Assembly: GCF_024199925.1 (NCBI RefSeq)
Contig: NZ_JANADR010000001.1
Location: 5,583,501 to 5,647,500, forward strand
DNA: 64,000 bases
Direction of reading: 5' to 3'
Source of the DNA: Bradyrhizobium sp. CCGUVB1N3
GTDB lineage: Bacteria; Pseudomonadota; Alphaproteobacteria; Rhizobiales; Xanthobacteraceae
The translations under genes and the position numbers were made by a program. Of the stretch, positions 36,328 to 45,011 are shown piece by piece. Under the pieces are notes generated by a model, which saw nothing but the letters and a program-made list of their open reading frames with translations, searched no databases and was not told where the DNA came from. Positions within the stretch are counted from its first letter, which is position 1, and the number at the start of each line of letters is the position of its first letter.

Positions 36328-36418
36328 TCATTCCGGGGCGCGCTTAAGCGCGAACCCGGAATCTAGATGTTGTCGAACGAGATTCCGGGTTCGACGCTCC
36401 GCGTCGCCCCGGAATGAC
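36328..36418. repeat. Palindromic intergenic repeat (TCATTCCGGGGCG...CGCCCCGGAATGA)
   Basis: The ends are reverse complements, and the inner parts 'GAACCCGGAATCT' and 'AGATTCCGGGTTC' pair as well, giving a long imperfect hairpin. A typical repetitive element of this bacterial group; it could also stop transcription of the convergently arranged or following gene. Confidence 0.75.
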
Positions 36419-36426
36419 GAAAACAA

Positions 36427-36936
36427 TCAAGCGAAAGCCATCGGCCTGAAGCGGCGCCAGGCGCCGATGATCACGAGCACGAAGAACACCAGCACGATGC
36501 CCTGCACGACCGCGAACACCGGGCCGGACGGCGGAGCCGGCGGCACGGCCGGCGCCAGTGCCGCCAATGCGGGCACCTTGAGGAACGACTGGATGATCAG
36601 CACGAAGACGTTGAGATAGAGCGAGATCATCGCCGTCACGACATAGATCGGCCGCCAGGCACCGGAGAGCTTCACGCCATAGAGCGCGATGCAGGCGATC
36701 GCGAGCAGAACCAGCGAGAGGATGCCGACCATATGCGACGGCAACAGCTCCTTGAACGGAAACAGGAAGCCGGTGGCGCTGGTCAGAATCGTGAACAGCA
36801 GAAAGATCGCGGTGAGGCCCGGCATTCGCTTCGAACCGAGCAATCCGAACATCACGACGATGCCCGAGGCGATCGCGATCAGGCTGATGATGACATGGAG
36901 CATCGTGAAGGCAGGCAGGCTCAACCCAAGGACCAT
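36427..36936 (-). CDS. Integral membrane protein of unknown function
   Basis: About 169 residues from ATG 36936. Four to five hydrophobic helices are visible: 'FTMLHVIISLIAIASGIVVMFG', 'LTAIFLLFTILTSATGFLF', 'GILSLVLLAIACIALYG', 'PIYVVTAMISLYLNVFVLI' and 'VVQGIVLVFFVLVIIGAW' (each seen in part). There is a short Pro/Ala linker before the last helix. It resembles conserved hypothetical inner-membrane proteins of rhizobia; no catalytic motif. Longer in-frame extensions upstream lack membrane-protein character and are not used. Confidence 0.8.
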   Translation of the reverse strand: MVLGLSLPAFTMLHVIISLIAIASGIVVMFGLLGSKRMPGLTAIFLLFTILTSATGFLFPFKELLPSHMVGILSLVLLAIACIALYGVKLSGAWRPIYVVTAMISLYLNVFVLIIQSFLKVPALAALAPAVPPAPPSGPVFAVVQGIVLVFFVLVIIGAWRRFRPMAFA

Positions 36937-37151
36937 GGTTACTCTCCCCATTGAGAAGACGGGGATGGTATTACGATCCTCATCGGACTGCACCATGCGA
37001 TGTCGCGACACGCAGGCGTTAAGCCATGCGTTCGCCGTTCGATACGACGAACGCATGCCTTGATTTTGCACGGCTGTCACACGCGACCAGCACGCAACTT
37101 GCGAGCTTGCATCAAGAGGCATCGGTCAGCGGCACCGACCGATATCCGTCC

Positions 37152-37463
37152 TCACACTTCCTTGAACTCGTGGATCAGCATCTCGACCCCGCCGCTGGCG
37201 AATTTTGGCACGTCGGCGGCCGTGGCTTTTCCTTCGGCACTCTTGAAAGCAGCCTGGATGTCAGCGGGGCTATCGAAGGTCAGTGTGGCAATGAGGTGGT
37301 AGGGCGCAGGACCGGCAGGTGTCCCGACCGCGCCTTTGCTGACCGTGTACTTCTTCAGTCCGGGAAGTTTCTTTGCGAGGGGGACGTGCGTCTCGAAATA
37401 ATATTTGTCGAAGGCCGCAGCATCGGTGGGTGTCTTGTAGAGCACGACAACGTCAGCAGGCAT
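37152..37463 (-). CDS. EthD-family protein
   Basis: A 103-residue protein with the EthD/dimeric alpha-beta barrel pattern: 'VVVLYKTPTDAAAFDKYYFETHVPLAKKLPGLKKY' (in pieces) and 'HLIATLTFDSPADIQAAF'. The family is named for a protein needed with a P450 in ether degradation, but most members have unknown roles. Predicted small cytoplasmic homodimer. It stands alone. Confidence 0.87.
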   Translation of the reverse strand: MPADVVVLYKTPTDAAAFDKYYFETHVPLAKKLPGLKKYTVSKGAVGTPAGPAPYHLIATLTFDSPADIQAAFKSAEGKATAADVPKFASGGVEMLIHEFKEV

Positions 37464-37570
37464 CTTGATCCTCCCGTTTTTGAAGTTTGTTCGTCATTAA
37501 ACCCTCATGGCGAGGAGGCGCGCAAGGGCGCGCTTCTCAGGATGAGAGCGAGAGCGCTCCATAGCACAGA

Positions 37571-39277
37571 TCAAAGCGCCGGTTTCGCGGCATCGCCGAG
37601 GAAACCGTGCAGGAATGCCACGACCTGCGCGCCTTCGCCGATGGCGCCGCCGACGCGCTTGACCGAGCCGGAGCGCACATCGCCGACGGCGTAGACGCCG
37701 GGCACGGAAGTTTCGAGCGGCGCAACGAGCCGGCCCTGGTTCTGCTCGGATTGCGCACCGGTGACGACGAATCCGCCGCGATCGAGCGTCACGCCGCAGC
37801 CGTCGAGCCAGTTGGTCGCGGGATCAGCGCCGACGAACAGGAAGAGGTTGCGGACGTCGGTGGCGTCCTCGTCGGTCGACAGCCGGCTCTTCCAGCGGAT
37901 TCGTCGCAGCAGCGCGGCCTCGTCGCCTTCGAGCGCCACGATCTCGGTGTTGAACAAGAGCTCGATGTTCGGTGTCGCCTCGATGCGCTCGATGAGATAG
38001 CGCGACATGCTGGCCCCTAAGCCGCCGCCGCGGATGATCATCAGCACCTTCTTCGCGTGGCCCGACAGGAACACGGCGGCCTGCCCCGCCGAATTGCCGG
38101 CGCCGACGAGGGCCACCTCCTCGCCGGAACAAAGCCGCGCCTCGACCGGCGAGGCCCAATACCAGACGCCGCGGCCCTCGAATTTCTCCAAATTCTCGAT
38201 TTCCGGCCGGCGGTAACGCGCGCCGCTCGCGACCACCACTGCACGCGAGCGCAAAGTGTCGCCGCAGTCGAGCGCCAGCGAGAACGTGCCGGCACTGCGC
38301 GAGCAATCCAGCGACTTCGCCGACATCGGGATCATGATGTCGGCGCCGAACTTCTGCGCCTGTGTAAACGCGCGGCCCGCGAGCGCCTGGCCGGAAATGC
38401 CGGTCGGAAAGCCGAGATAGTTCTCGATGCGCGCGCTGGCGCCGGCCTGGCCGCCGAAGGCGCGCGTATCGAGCACGGCAACCGAGAGGCCTTCGGAGGC
38501 CGCATAGACCGCGGTCGCAAGTCCGGCCGGTCCGCAGCCGACGATCGCGACGTCATAGATCTTTTCACCGCGGGGACCACCGATCATGCCGATGGCACGC
38601 GCCAGCTCGCTCTCGCCGGGATTGCGCAGCACGGTGCCGTCGGCGGTAACGACGAGCGGCCAATCCTCGGGCTTGGGCGAATAACGTTCGATCAGCTCGG
38701 CCGCATCGTGTTCGCGATCAGGGTCGAGCAGATGATGCGGCTGGCCATTGCGGGTGAGAAAGCCCTGCAAGCGCACCACACCGGCCGAATGCGACGGGCC
38801 GATCAGCACGGGGCCACCGACGCCACCCTGGATCAGGCTGACCCGGCGCAGGATCAGCGCGCGCATGATGCGCTCACCAAGATTGGCTTCGGCGACCAGC
38901 AGAGCGCGCAGCCGTTCGGGTGGGATCAGGAGCGTCTCGACATCGCCGTCGGCATGGCCATCGACCAGCGCCGGCCGCCCGGAGAGCTGGCCGAGTTCAG
39001 CCAGAAACTGGCCGGGTCCCTGATCGATCACCGGCGTGACGTGACCGAGCCCGTCGCGCTGGGTGATGGCGACGTGGCCCGACAGCACGACGAACATGCC
39101 CGGCCCGCGCTTGCCGGTCTCGAACAGCAGATCGCCGCTCTTGTAATACCTGATCTCGCCGAATTGGCGCAGGCGCTCGATCTCGGCCGGCGTCAGCGTC
39201 GGAAAGGTCTGCTCGGGGCGGGAGAAGCGCGAGATCAGCGTGTCCCTGTCGGTTCGTTCCGGTTCGTCCTGCGCCAT
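37571..39277 (-). CDS. cNMP-binding domain / thioredoxin-reductase-like FAD oxidoreductase
   Basis: A 568-residue two-part protein. Residues ~20-150 are a cyclic-nucleotide-binding (CRP-like) domain ('IRYYKSGDLLFETGKRGPGMFVVLSGHV'). Residues ~240-560 are a class II pyridine-nucleotide disulfide reductase with FAD motif 'VAIVGCGPAGLATAVYAASEG', NADPH motif 'VALVGAGNSAGQAAVFLSG' and C-terminal FAD motif 'GVYAVGDVR'. Where true thioredoxin reductases have CATC, this protein has 'YWASPVEARLC', so the redox cysteine pair is missing and it cannot reduce thioredoxin by that route. The sensor domain may gate the flavoprotein. Start is ATG 39277. Confidence 0.88.
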   Translation of the reverse strand: MAQDEPERTDRDTLISRFSRPEQTFPTLTPAEIERLRQFGEIRYYKSGDLLFETGKRGPGMFVVLSGHVAITQRDGLGHVTPVIDQGPGQFLAELGQLSGRPALVDGHADGDVETLLIPPERLRALLVAEANLGERIMRALILRRVSLIQGGVGGPVLIGPSHSAGVVRLQGFLTRNGQPHHLLDPDREHDAAELIERYSPKPEDWPLVVTADGTVLRNPGESELARAIGMIGGPRGEKIYDVAIVGCGPAGLATAVYAASEGLSVAVLDTRAFGGQAGASARIENYLGFPTGISGQALAGRAFTQAQKFGADIMIPMSAKSLDCSRSAGTFSLALDCGDTLRSRAVVVASGARYRRPEIENLEKFEGRGVWYWASPVEARLCSGEEVALVGAGNSAGQAAVFLSGHAKKVLMIIRGGGLGASMSRYLIERIEATPNIELLFNTEIVALEGDEAALLRRIRWKSRLSTDEDATDVRNLFLFVGADPATNWLDGCGVTLDRGGFVVTGAQSEQNQGRLVAPLETSVPGVYAVGDVRSGSVKRVGGAIGEGAQVVAFLHGFLGDAAKPAL

Positions 39278-39303
39278 CACCGCTCTCACTCATTCCAAAA
39301 GAT

Positions 39304-39486
39304 CTAGCCGCCGGCCTTTCCGCCGATCTCCTGATCCGGGGTCGGTTCGTCCTCCTGCGAAGGATCGGCCGCCTCGGCGCGCTCGCGCGCCTGCGCCTTG
39401 CGCCGCTTCAGATTCTCGCGCAGCGCCGACTTCAGCCGATCCTGCCGGGATTCCGCCGATCGCGTCTTGTCGTTGTCTTCGGTCAT
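39304..39486 (-). CDS. Small charged hypothetical protein
   Basis: About 60 residues, highly charged ('RQDRLKSALRENLKRRKAQARERAEA'-type helix, then an acidic tail ending 'GGKAGG'). Start ATG 39486. It is similar in style to small conserved hypothetical proteins of rhizobia and sits 26 bp upstream of the flavoprotein gene on the same strand. No domain is recognised; probably soluble and partly disordered. Confidence 0.6.
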   Translation of the reverse strand: MTEDNDKTRSAESRQDRLKSALRENLKRRKAQARERAEAADPSQEDEPTPDQEIGGKAGG

Positions 39487-39806
39487 CACGGGCCCATCAT
39501 CATGATCGACGGCAGAATGCCATCGCGCGAGGACAGCTCAAGGGCAGGTGGCCGGCCGAAGCAACGAAGCGGCCAGAATTGGTCGAATTCAGGGTTGCGG
39601 CCAACTGGCCAGTTGGCTGGGGATTTCTTCCGGAACCAAATCGCCCCAAAGCGGGTCATTTCGGGTCAAATTGGCCGCTTCGGGCACGCAACCGGGGCAA
39701 TTTATCGATTTCGCGGGGCATGCGCGCTTGCGCAGAAGGGGGGCTTGTGGCAGACATCGCCCCGCTTGGCGGGCCCGTGTCGCGGCCCGATTCTTTGCCA
39801 GCATTT

Positions 39807-39881
<75 letters not shown>

Positions 39882-39945
39882 GCTTTCCCCCCAATTGAAG
39901 CGAGTCCTCCGCCTAGAGAACTCGCCACGCCATACGGATGCCATC

Positions 39946-40296
39946 GTGATCAAACGTTCCCTGCCCTATGAAGGACTGCTCCACGAGATCGTCGAGCATA
40001 ATGGCGTGCTCTATCTCGGCGGCGTCGTTCCCGAGGATGCCGGGCTCGACATGGCGGGCCAGGCCGACGATGTGCTTCGCCAGTTGAAGACCCTGCTCGA
40101 GGGGGCCGGCTCCGATCTCTCCTGTGTTCTGCAGGTGACGATCTACGTGATCGATCTCGCCGACAAGGCGGCGCTCAACCAGGTGTGGAAGCGCTATTTC
40201 ACCGCGGAACATCTGCCGGCGCGTGCCGCGGTCGGCGTCGCGGATCTCGGCCCGGGCGTCAAGCTGGAGCTGACGGCGACCGCCGCCCGCCGCTAG
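39946..40296 (+). CDS. RidA/YjgF-family protein
   Basis: About 116 residues from a GTG at 39946; an in-frame TTG at 39895 is an alternative. The fold pattern is 'IVEHNGVLYLGGVVPEDAGLDM', 'QLKTLLEGAGSDLSCVLQVTIYVID' and 'ARAAVGVADLGPGVKLELTATA' (in pieces), typical of RidA enamine/imine deaminases. The conserved Arg before 'AAVGV' is present, supporting deaminase activity on reactive imines. Cytoplasmic trimer expected. It lies just after tRNA-Thr. Confidence 0.88.
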   Translation: MIKRSLPYEGLLHEIVEHNGVLYLGGVVPEDAGLDMAGQADDVLRQLKTLLEGAGSDLSCVLQVTIYVIDLADKAALNQVWKRYFTAEHLPARAAVGVADLGPGVKLELTATAARR

Positions 40297-40517
40297 GCCC
40301 TTCCGGCCGGCGAGCCCCATCCCGTCTCCGGCAGACGGGAGACCGGCGCCAGTCTCGCTTCCAACCAAAACATCGAAAACAACCCCATGCAAAGTAGCCC
40401 ATCGCCGCCAGGGGATGCCGAAGACATCTGACGCGTCGGGCAAATCAGCAGCAAAAATCCATGATCGCGGCCGCAGCGCGCGACTGACGCCCTACCGGCC
40501 GATCTTGGGGACCGGCG

Positions 40518-40730
40518 TCAGCCGTCCTCATCGATGGCGAGGATGGTCTCGTCGCGCGGCAAGGCGCACACCACCCGCGTGGAGTTCCGCAAAGTAATCG
40601 TCAGCCACAAGGTCTCGTCGTCGTGCGCACCGATCACGACGAGGGCATCGAGGTAGGCCGCTCCGTGGTCGTCCGCGACGGAAAAGCCGGCGCGCCTCAG
40701 CGCACTGCGCTCCTGTTCGTCAAACTTCAC
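40518..40730 (-). CDS. Small conserved hypothetical protein
   Basis: A 70-residue protein ('MKFDEQERSALRRAGFSVAD', later 'LWLTITLRNSTRVVCALPRDE'). Balanced composition, a proper ATG start at 40730 and short length fit a real gene of rhizobial type. No domain or membrane segment is seen. Function unknown. Confidence 0.6.
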   Translation of the reverse strand: MKFDEQERSALRRAGFSVADDHGAAYLDALVVIGAHDDETLWLTITLRNSTRVVCALPRDETILAIDEDG

Positions 40731-41105
40731 AATCGTCGTCTTGGTTCTAGGGAAGCCCCGCCGCTCGCCTTCTATCCGGGTTGGGCGCTGAAGCCTCGTT
40801 AATTTGCAGAAAGATAAAGCGGCACGGTATCGATTGAATTATCGCGATCTGACTGATGCGATGCTTCGCTCTGCCGTCCATCGGTAATTGAAAACCGCTC
40901 GACTTGATCGCGCACATGGCAGGCATTCGCGATCAGAAGATCACTCTTCAGCTTTCATAGGTTTAATTGGCATTCGACAGACTGAAATCGATAGAAGGCG
41001 AAAGCAGACTTAAGAAGACAAAGGCGACTTGGCCGGGCGTGAAGGCGCTGTACGGACAATCAAGAATAACAGGCAAGCACAGCTACTTTTCGTCCCAGGA
41101 GAAAC
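40731..41105. other. Intergenic region upstream of the FixJ-type gene
   Basis: No open frame with coding character. The DNA around 40800-41000 is richer in A/T than its surroundings and should hold the promoters of the two flanking, divergent genes. No riboswitch or RNA gene was recognised. Confidence 0.35.
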
Positions 41106-41747
41106 ATGCGCGGCATCATCCATGTCGTGGATGACGACGCGTCATTCCGAACAGCTATCCAGCGACTATTAGAAACGACGGGCTACCGGGTCCTCACTTA
41201 TGCATCGGCTCAGCAATTGCTGGACCAGCCGCCAGACCAAGATGCCGGTGGTTGCATTCTTCTGGATGTCCGGATGCCGGACTTGAGCGGTCCGGAGCTT
41301 CAAAACCGTTTGACCGAACTCGGCTCGACACTGCCCATCGTGTTTCTGACCGGCTACCCGGACATCAGCCTCACGGTGAAGGCGATCAAGGCGGGAGCAG
41401 ACAACTTCTTCACCAAGCCAGTCAGCTCCAACGAGCTGTTGGGTGCGATCGAAGCGGCAATGACGCGCCACGAGACAGAACGAGCGCGAAGAGGTGAATT
41501 GGAAGCGCTTCGGGCCCGGCTGTCGACGCTGAGTCCGCGCCAGCGGCAGGTCTTCGAGATCATCGTACAGGGCAAGACAAACAAGCATGCCGCGCGCGAA
41601 CTTGGCTGCGCGGAGCGAACGATCAAGGCGCATCGCCAAGCGATCATGGCGAAATTGAACGTTCAATCGGTGGCTCTGCTCGTCACGATCGCCCAGCGGC
41701 TCGGCATCTCCAGTCCGGGCGAAGAAGGATCACGGGTGAGCGAGTAA
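41106..41747 (+). CDS. FixJ-family response regulator
   Basis: A 213-residue two-domain regulator. The receiver domain has the acidic pocket 'VVDDDASF' (D9-D11), the phospho-acceptor D54 in 'CILLDVRMPDLSG' and the Lys of 'FFTKPVS'. The C-terminus is a LuxR-type helix-turn-helix ('LSPRQRQVFEIIVQGKTNK', 'AERTIKAHRQAIMAKL'). AGGAG stands just before the ATG. No sensor kinase gene is adjacent, so it is an orphan regulator. FixJ itself controls nitrogen fixation, but this protein is only a family member. Confidence 0.92.
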   Translation: MRGIIHVVDDDASFRTAIQRLLETTGYRVLTYASAQQLLDQPPDQDAGGCILLDVRMPDLSGPELQNRLTELGSTLPIVFLTGYPDISLTVKAIKAGADNFFTKPVSSNELLGAIEAAMTRHETERARRGELEALRARLSTLSPRQRQVFEIIVQGKTNKHAARELGCAERTIKAHRQAIMAKLNVQSVALLVTIAQRLGISSPGEEGSRVSE

Positions 41748-41758
41748 GTCAGCTCGAC

Positions 41759-41779
41759 GGGCGGCGCATGACGCCGCCC
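41759..41779. terminator. Hairpin between convergent genes
   Basis: GGGCGGCG at 41759-41766 pairs exactly with CGCCGCCC at 41772-41779 around a 5-base loop. It lies between the stops of the convergent FixJ-type and hydrolase genes and could end transcription from both sides. There is no T-run, so rho-independent action is uncertain. Confidence 0.5.
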
Positions 41780-41799
41780 GCGCGCTACGCACGTAGCCG

Positions 41800-42687
41800 T
41801 CAGCTCAGCACGCCGTATTTCCTGAACCAGGCCTGCATCTGGACCCAGGCATCTTCCGCGGCGTCCTTGCGATAGCTGGGGCGGTAGTCGGCGTGGAAGC
41901 CGTGCGGGGCATCCTTGTAGATCTTGAACTCGGCCGTCTTCTTGTTCTGCTCGAGCGCGGCCTTCATCTGCTCGACCTGCGCGACCGAAATGCCGGTATC
42001 GGCTTCGCCATACAGGCCGAGCACGGGCGCCTTCATCTCGGGTGCGAGCTGAAGCGGGCTCTTCGGCCACACCGGATTGGCTGGATCGACGAGCGAGCCG
42101 TAGAACGCGGCGGCCGCTTTCAGCGCATCGCTAAGCGCGGCATATTCCCAGACGTAGCGCCCGCCGCGGCAGAATCCGATCATGCCGAGCCTGTTGGTGT
42201 CGCCGCCCTGCGACGCGGCCCAGGCGACCGTGGCGTCGAGATCGGCGAAAAGCTCGGCATCCGGCTTGGCGTTGACGATGGGCAGGAGCTCCTTGACGTC
42301 GGTGACCTTGGTCAGGTCCGGCCCCTTGTTGAAGTAGTAATTGGGCGCGATCGCCAAGGCGCCGAGCTTGGCGAGCCGCCGCGTCACGTCCTTGATGTAT
42401 TCGTGCAGGCCAAAAATCTCCATGGCCACCAGGACCACCGGCGGGCGGCTGACGCCGGACGGACGTGCATAGTAGCCGGGCATTTCGCCCTCGCCGACCT
42501 TGATCTGGACGTCTCCAGCCTGAAGGCCGGTCGTGTCGGTGGTGATGATTTCGGCGCGGACGGGACCCGCGGCTAGCGTGTAACCCGCAGCGACCGCCGC
42601 GGTCGCGCTCATGAAGGTGCGGCGCGAGACCGGAGCGACCCTGGTCAACCCAATTACGTCGGCAGTCATGGTGGTTTCGGCAGTCAT
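41800..42687 (-). CDS. Tat-exported dienelactone hydrolase family protein
   Basis: A 295-residue protein whose N-terminus has the twin-arginine motif 'SRRTFM' before a hydrophobic Ala-rich stretch ending 'GPVRA', so export folded to the periplasm is predicted. The rest is a dienelactone-hydrolase-type alpha/beta hydrolase with nucleophile Cys in 'GFCRGGRYVWEYA', Asp in 'YGEADTGIS' and His in 'APHGFHADYRPSY'. Such enzymes cleave lactones or esters; exported members have unknown substrates. Confidence 0.9.
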   Translation of the reverse strand: MTAETTMTADVIGLTRVAPVSRRTFMSATAAVAAGYTLAAGPVRAEIITTDTTGLQAGDVQIKVGEGEMPGYYARPSGVSRPPVVLVAMEIFGLHEYIKDVTRRLAKLGALAIAPNYYFNKGPDLTKVTDVKELLPIVNAKPDAELFADLDATVAWAASQGGDTNRLGMIGFCRGGRYVWEYAALSDALKAAAAFYGSLVDPANPVWPKSPLQLAPEMKAPVLGLYGEADTGISVAQVEQMKAALEQNKKTAEFKIYKDAPHGFHADYRPSYRKDAAEDAWVQMQAWFRKYGVLS

Positions 42688-42898
42688 TCGGCTTGTCCCT
42701 TTGTCTGATGTTCGAGCGCGATGAATTTCATCGGCAATTCGGCACCGAAACGCAAGTCACCAGCCTGCGAGGATTCGCGACGTGACGTTAGGCTCCGCTG
42801 GTGAGCGGGGATCAGGCATGATCGCAAGTACGGGCTGACGCCGCGCCTCGATTTGTGGCACAACGGCCATCCCCGCCGACCGACCAACGAGGCCAAGC

Positions 42899-44194
42899 AT
42901 GCCCGCGCCCAAGCCGCCTGCCTTCGAAACCCTGAGCCTGCATGCGGGCCAGCATCCGGATCCCGCGACCGGTGCTCGTGCGGTGCCGATCTATCAGACC
43001 ACGTCTTACGTGTTCGGGGATACCGACCATGCGGCGGCGCTGTTCAATCTGGAGCGCGCCGGCCACATCTATACGCGGATCTCCAATCCGACCACGGGCG
43101 TGCTGGAGGAGCGGCTCGCGGCGCTGGAGGGCGGCGTCGGCGCGATCTGCACCGCCAGCGGCCAGGCGGCGATGCATCTGGCCATCGCCACGCTGCTCAA
43201 TGCCGGCGACCACATCGTGGCGTCGAGCTCGCTCTATGGCGGCACCATCAACCTGCTCGCACACACACTGCCGCGCTTCGGCATCACCACGACATTCGTG
43301 AAGCCGCGCGACCACGATGCGTTCCGTGCCGCGATCAGGCCGAACACCAAGCTGGTGATCGGCGAGACCATCGGCAATCCGGGACTGGAGGTGCTTGATA
43401 TCCCGAAGGTCGCTGGTATCGCGCATGATGCGAAAATTCCGCTGCTGATCGACAACACTTTTGCCACGCCCTATCTCAGCCGGCCGATCGAGCTCGGCGC
43501 CGACATCGTGATGCATTCGGCGACCAAGTGGATCGGCGGCCATGGCATCGCGATCGGCGGCGCCGTCATCGACGGTGGGCGGTTTGACTGGCGCGGGTCC
43601 GGCAAGTTCGCCGTGCTCACCGAGCCCTATGCCGGCTATCACGGCATGGTCTTCGACGAACAGTTCGGCACGGCCGCCTTCATCATGCGCGCGCGCACGG
43701 AAGGCCTGCGCGATTTCGGCGCCTGCATGTCGCCGACCAATGCCTTCCAGTTGTTGCAGGGCGTCGAGACGCTGCCCGTGCGCATGGACCGCCACATGCA
43801 GAACACGCATATCGTGCTGGATGCGCTGAAGTCCAACAAAGCCGTCGACTGGGTGCTGCATCCCTCGCTGGAGACTCACCCGGACTATCAGCTCGCAAAA
43901 CAGCTGCTGCCGCGCGGCGCGGGCTCGATCGTCTCCTTCGGCATCAAGGGCGGCCGCGCGGCGGGAAGAAAATTCATCGAGTCGCTGCGCATGATCAGCC
44001 ATCTGGCGAACGTCGGCGACGCCAAGACGCTGGTGATCCATCCCGCGAGCACCACGCATCAGCAGATGGATGCCGAGCAGCTCAAGGCGGCCGGCATCGG
44101 GGAGGAGTTGGTCCGGCTGTCGGTCGGCATCGAGACGGCCTCCGACATCATCGACGATCTCGCCCAAGCGCTGCGCATCTCGCAAAAGGTCTGA
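42899..44194 (+). CDS. metY: O-acetylhomoserine sulfhydrylase (aminocarboxypropyltransferase)
   Basis: A 431-residue PLP enzyme of the Cys/Met metabolism family. It makes homocysteine from O-acetylhomoserine and sulfide in the cytoplasm. Motifs: 'TLSLHAGQHPDPATGARAVPIYQTTSYVF' at the start (seen in pieces), 'LIDNTFATPYLSRPIELGAD' and the PLP lysine in 'VMHSATKWIGGHG', then 'HPASTTHQQM' near the end. Length fits MetY rather than MetB/MetC (about 390). It is followed after 4 bp by a hydrolase gene. No SAM-II-like leader was recognised in the 210-bp upstream gap. Confidence 0.92.
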   Translation: MPAPKPPAFETLSLHAGQHPDPATGARAVPIYQTTSYVFGDTDHAAALFNLERAGHIYTRISNPTTGVLEERLAALEGGVGAICTASGQAAMHLAIATLLNAGDHIVASSSLYGGTINLLAHTLPRFGITTTFVKPRDHDAFRAAIRPNTKLVIGETIGNPGLEVLDIPKVAGIAHDAKIPLLIDNTFATPYLSRPIELGADIVMHSATKWIGGHGIAIGGAVIDGGRFDWRGSGKFAVLTEPYAGYHGMVFDEQFGTAAFIMRARTEGLRDFGACMSPTNAFQLLQGVETLPVRMDRHMQNTHIVLDALKSNKAVDWVLHPSLETHPDYQLAKQLLPRGAGSIVSFGIKGGRAAGRKFIESLRMISHLANVGDAKTLVIHPASTTHQQMDAEQLKAAGIGEELVRLSVGIETASDIIDDLAQALRISQKV

Positions 44195-44198
44195 AGCC

Positions 44199-44981
44199 AT
44201 GAAGCTCTCCGTCAACGGCGCCGAGGTGTTTGTCGCAACCGGTGGCCGTGAATTCGACAAGTCCTGGCCGACCGTGCTGTTCATCCACGGCGCGGGTTTC
44301 GATCACTCAACCTGGGCGCTGCATACGCGGTGGTTCGCGCATCACGGCTATTCCGTGCTGGCCCCCGACCTGCCCGGCCACGGCCGCTCGGCCGGACCGT
44401 CTCTGTCCAGCATTGCGGAGATGGCCGACTGGACCGGCGCCCTGCTCGGTGCGGCCGGCGTGGCGAAGGCGCACCTGATCGGCCATTCGATGGGATCTCT
44501 GATCTCGCTGGAGACCGCGGCGCGCCACCCCGACAAGATCGCGGCGCTGAGCCTGATCGGCACGGCCGCAACCATGACGGTCGGGCCTGATCTGTTGAAG
44601 GCCGCAGAGGCCAACGACCAGGACGCCATCGACATGGTCTCGATCTGGGGCCTCGGCTTCAAGGCCGAGCTCGGCGGCAGCCTCGCACCGGGCCTGTGGA
44701 TGCATGGCGGCGCACAGGCCGTGTTGAAACACTGCGAGCCGGGCGTGCTGTTCAAGGATTTGTCCGCCTGCAATTCCTACACGAATGCGCTCGCGGCTGC
44801 CGCGACCGTGAAGGTGCCGACCACACTCATCCTCGGCGAACGGGACATGATGACGCCCGCGAAAGCTGGCAAGGCGCTGGCCGCGGCAATACCGCATGCG
44901 CGGACCACCGTCGTGCCGGGCGCCGGCCACATGATCATGGCCGAGCGCCCCGATGAATTGCTAGCGGCGCTTAAGGGCTAG
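44199..44981 (+). CDS. Alpha/beta hydrolase
   Basis: A 260-residue protein starting at ATG 44199, four bases after the sulfhydrylase stop, so the two are probably co-transcribed. It shows 'FIHGAGFDHSTWALHTRWF', the nucleophile elbow 'IGHSMGSLISLETAARHP', Asp in 'LGERDMMTP' and His in 'GAGHMIMAERPDE'. Soluble, cytoplasmic. A homoserine O-acetyltransferase-like or esterase role is conceivable from context but not shown by sequence. Confidence 0.9.
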   Translation: MKLSVNGAEVFVATGGREFDKSWPTVLFIHGAGFDHSTWALHTRWFAHHGYSVLAPDLPGHGRSAGPSLSSIAEMADWTGALLGAAGVAKAHLIGHSMGSLISLETAARHPDKIAALSLIGTAATMTVGPDLLKAAEANDQDAIDMVSIWGLGFKAELGGSLAPGLWMHGGAQAVLKHCEPGVLFKDLSACNSYTNALAAAATVKVPTTLILGERDMMTPAKAGKALAAAIPHARTTVVPGAGHMIMAERPDELLAALKG

Positions 44982-45011
44982 CGGAGACCGCTTCAACCCT
45001 TCGACGCGTCA

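Noticed and set aside
37464..37570. Possible small gene in the gap between the EthD gene and the flavoprotein
   Set aside because: Only a short GCGCGC hairpin repeat is visible; no start or coding pattern.
42690..42898. SAM-II riboswitch before the O-acetylhomoserine sulfhydrylase gene
   Set aside because: I could not find the expected SAM-II pseudoknot core in this interval, although this gene family is a common target.
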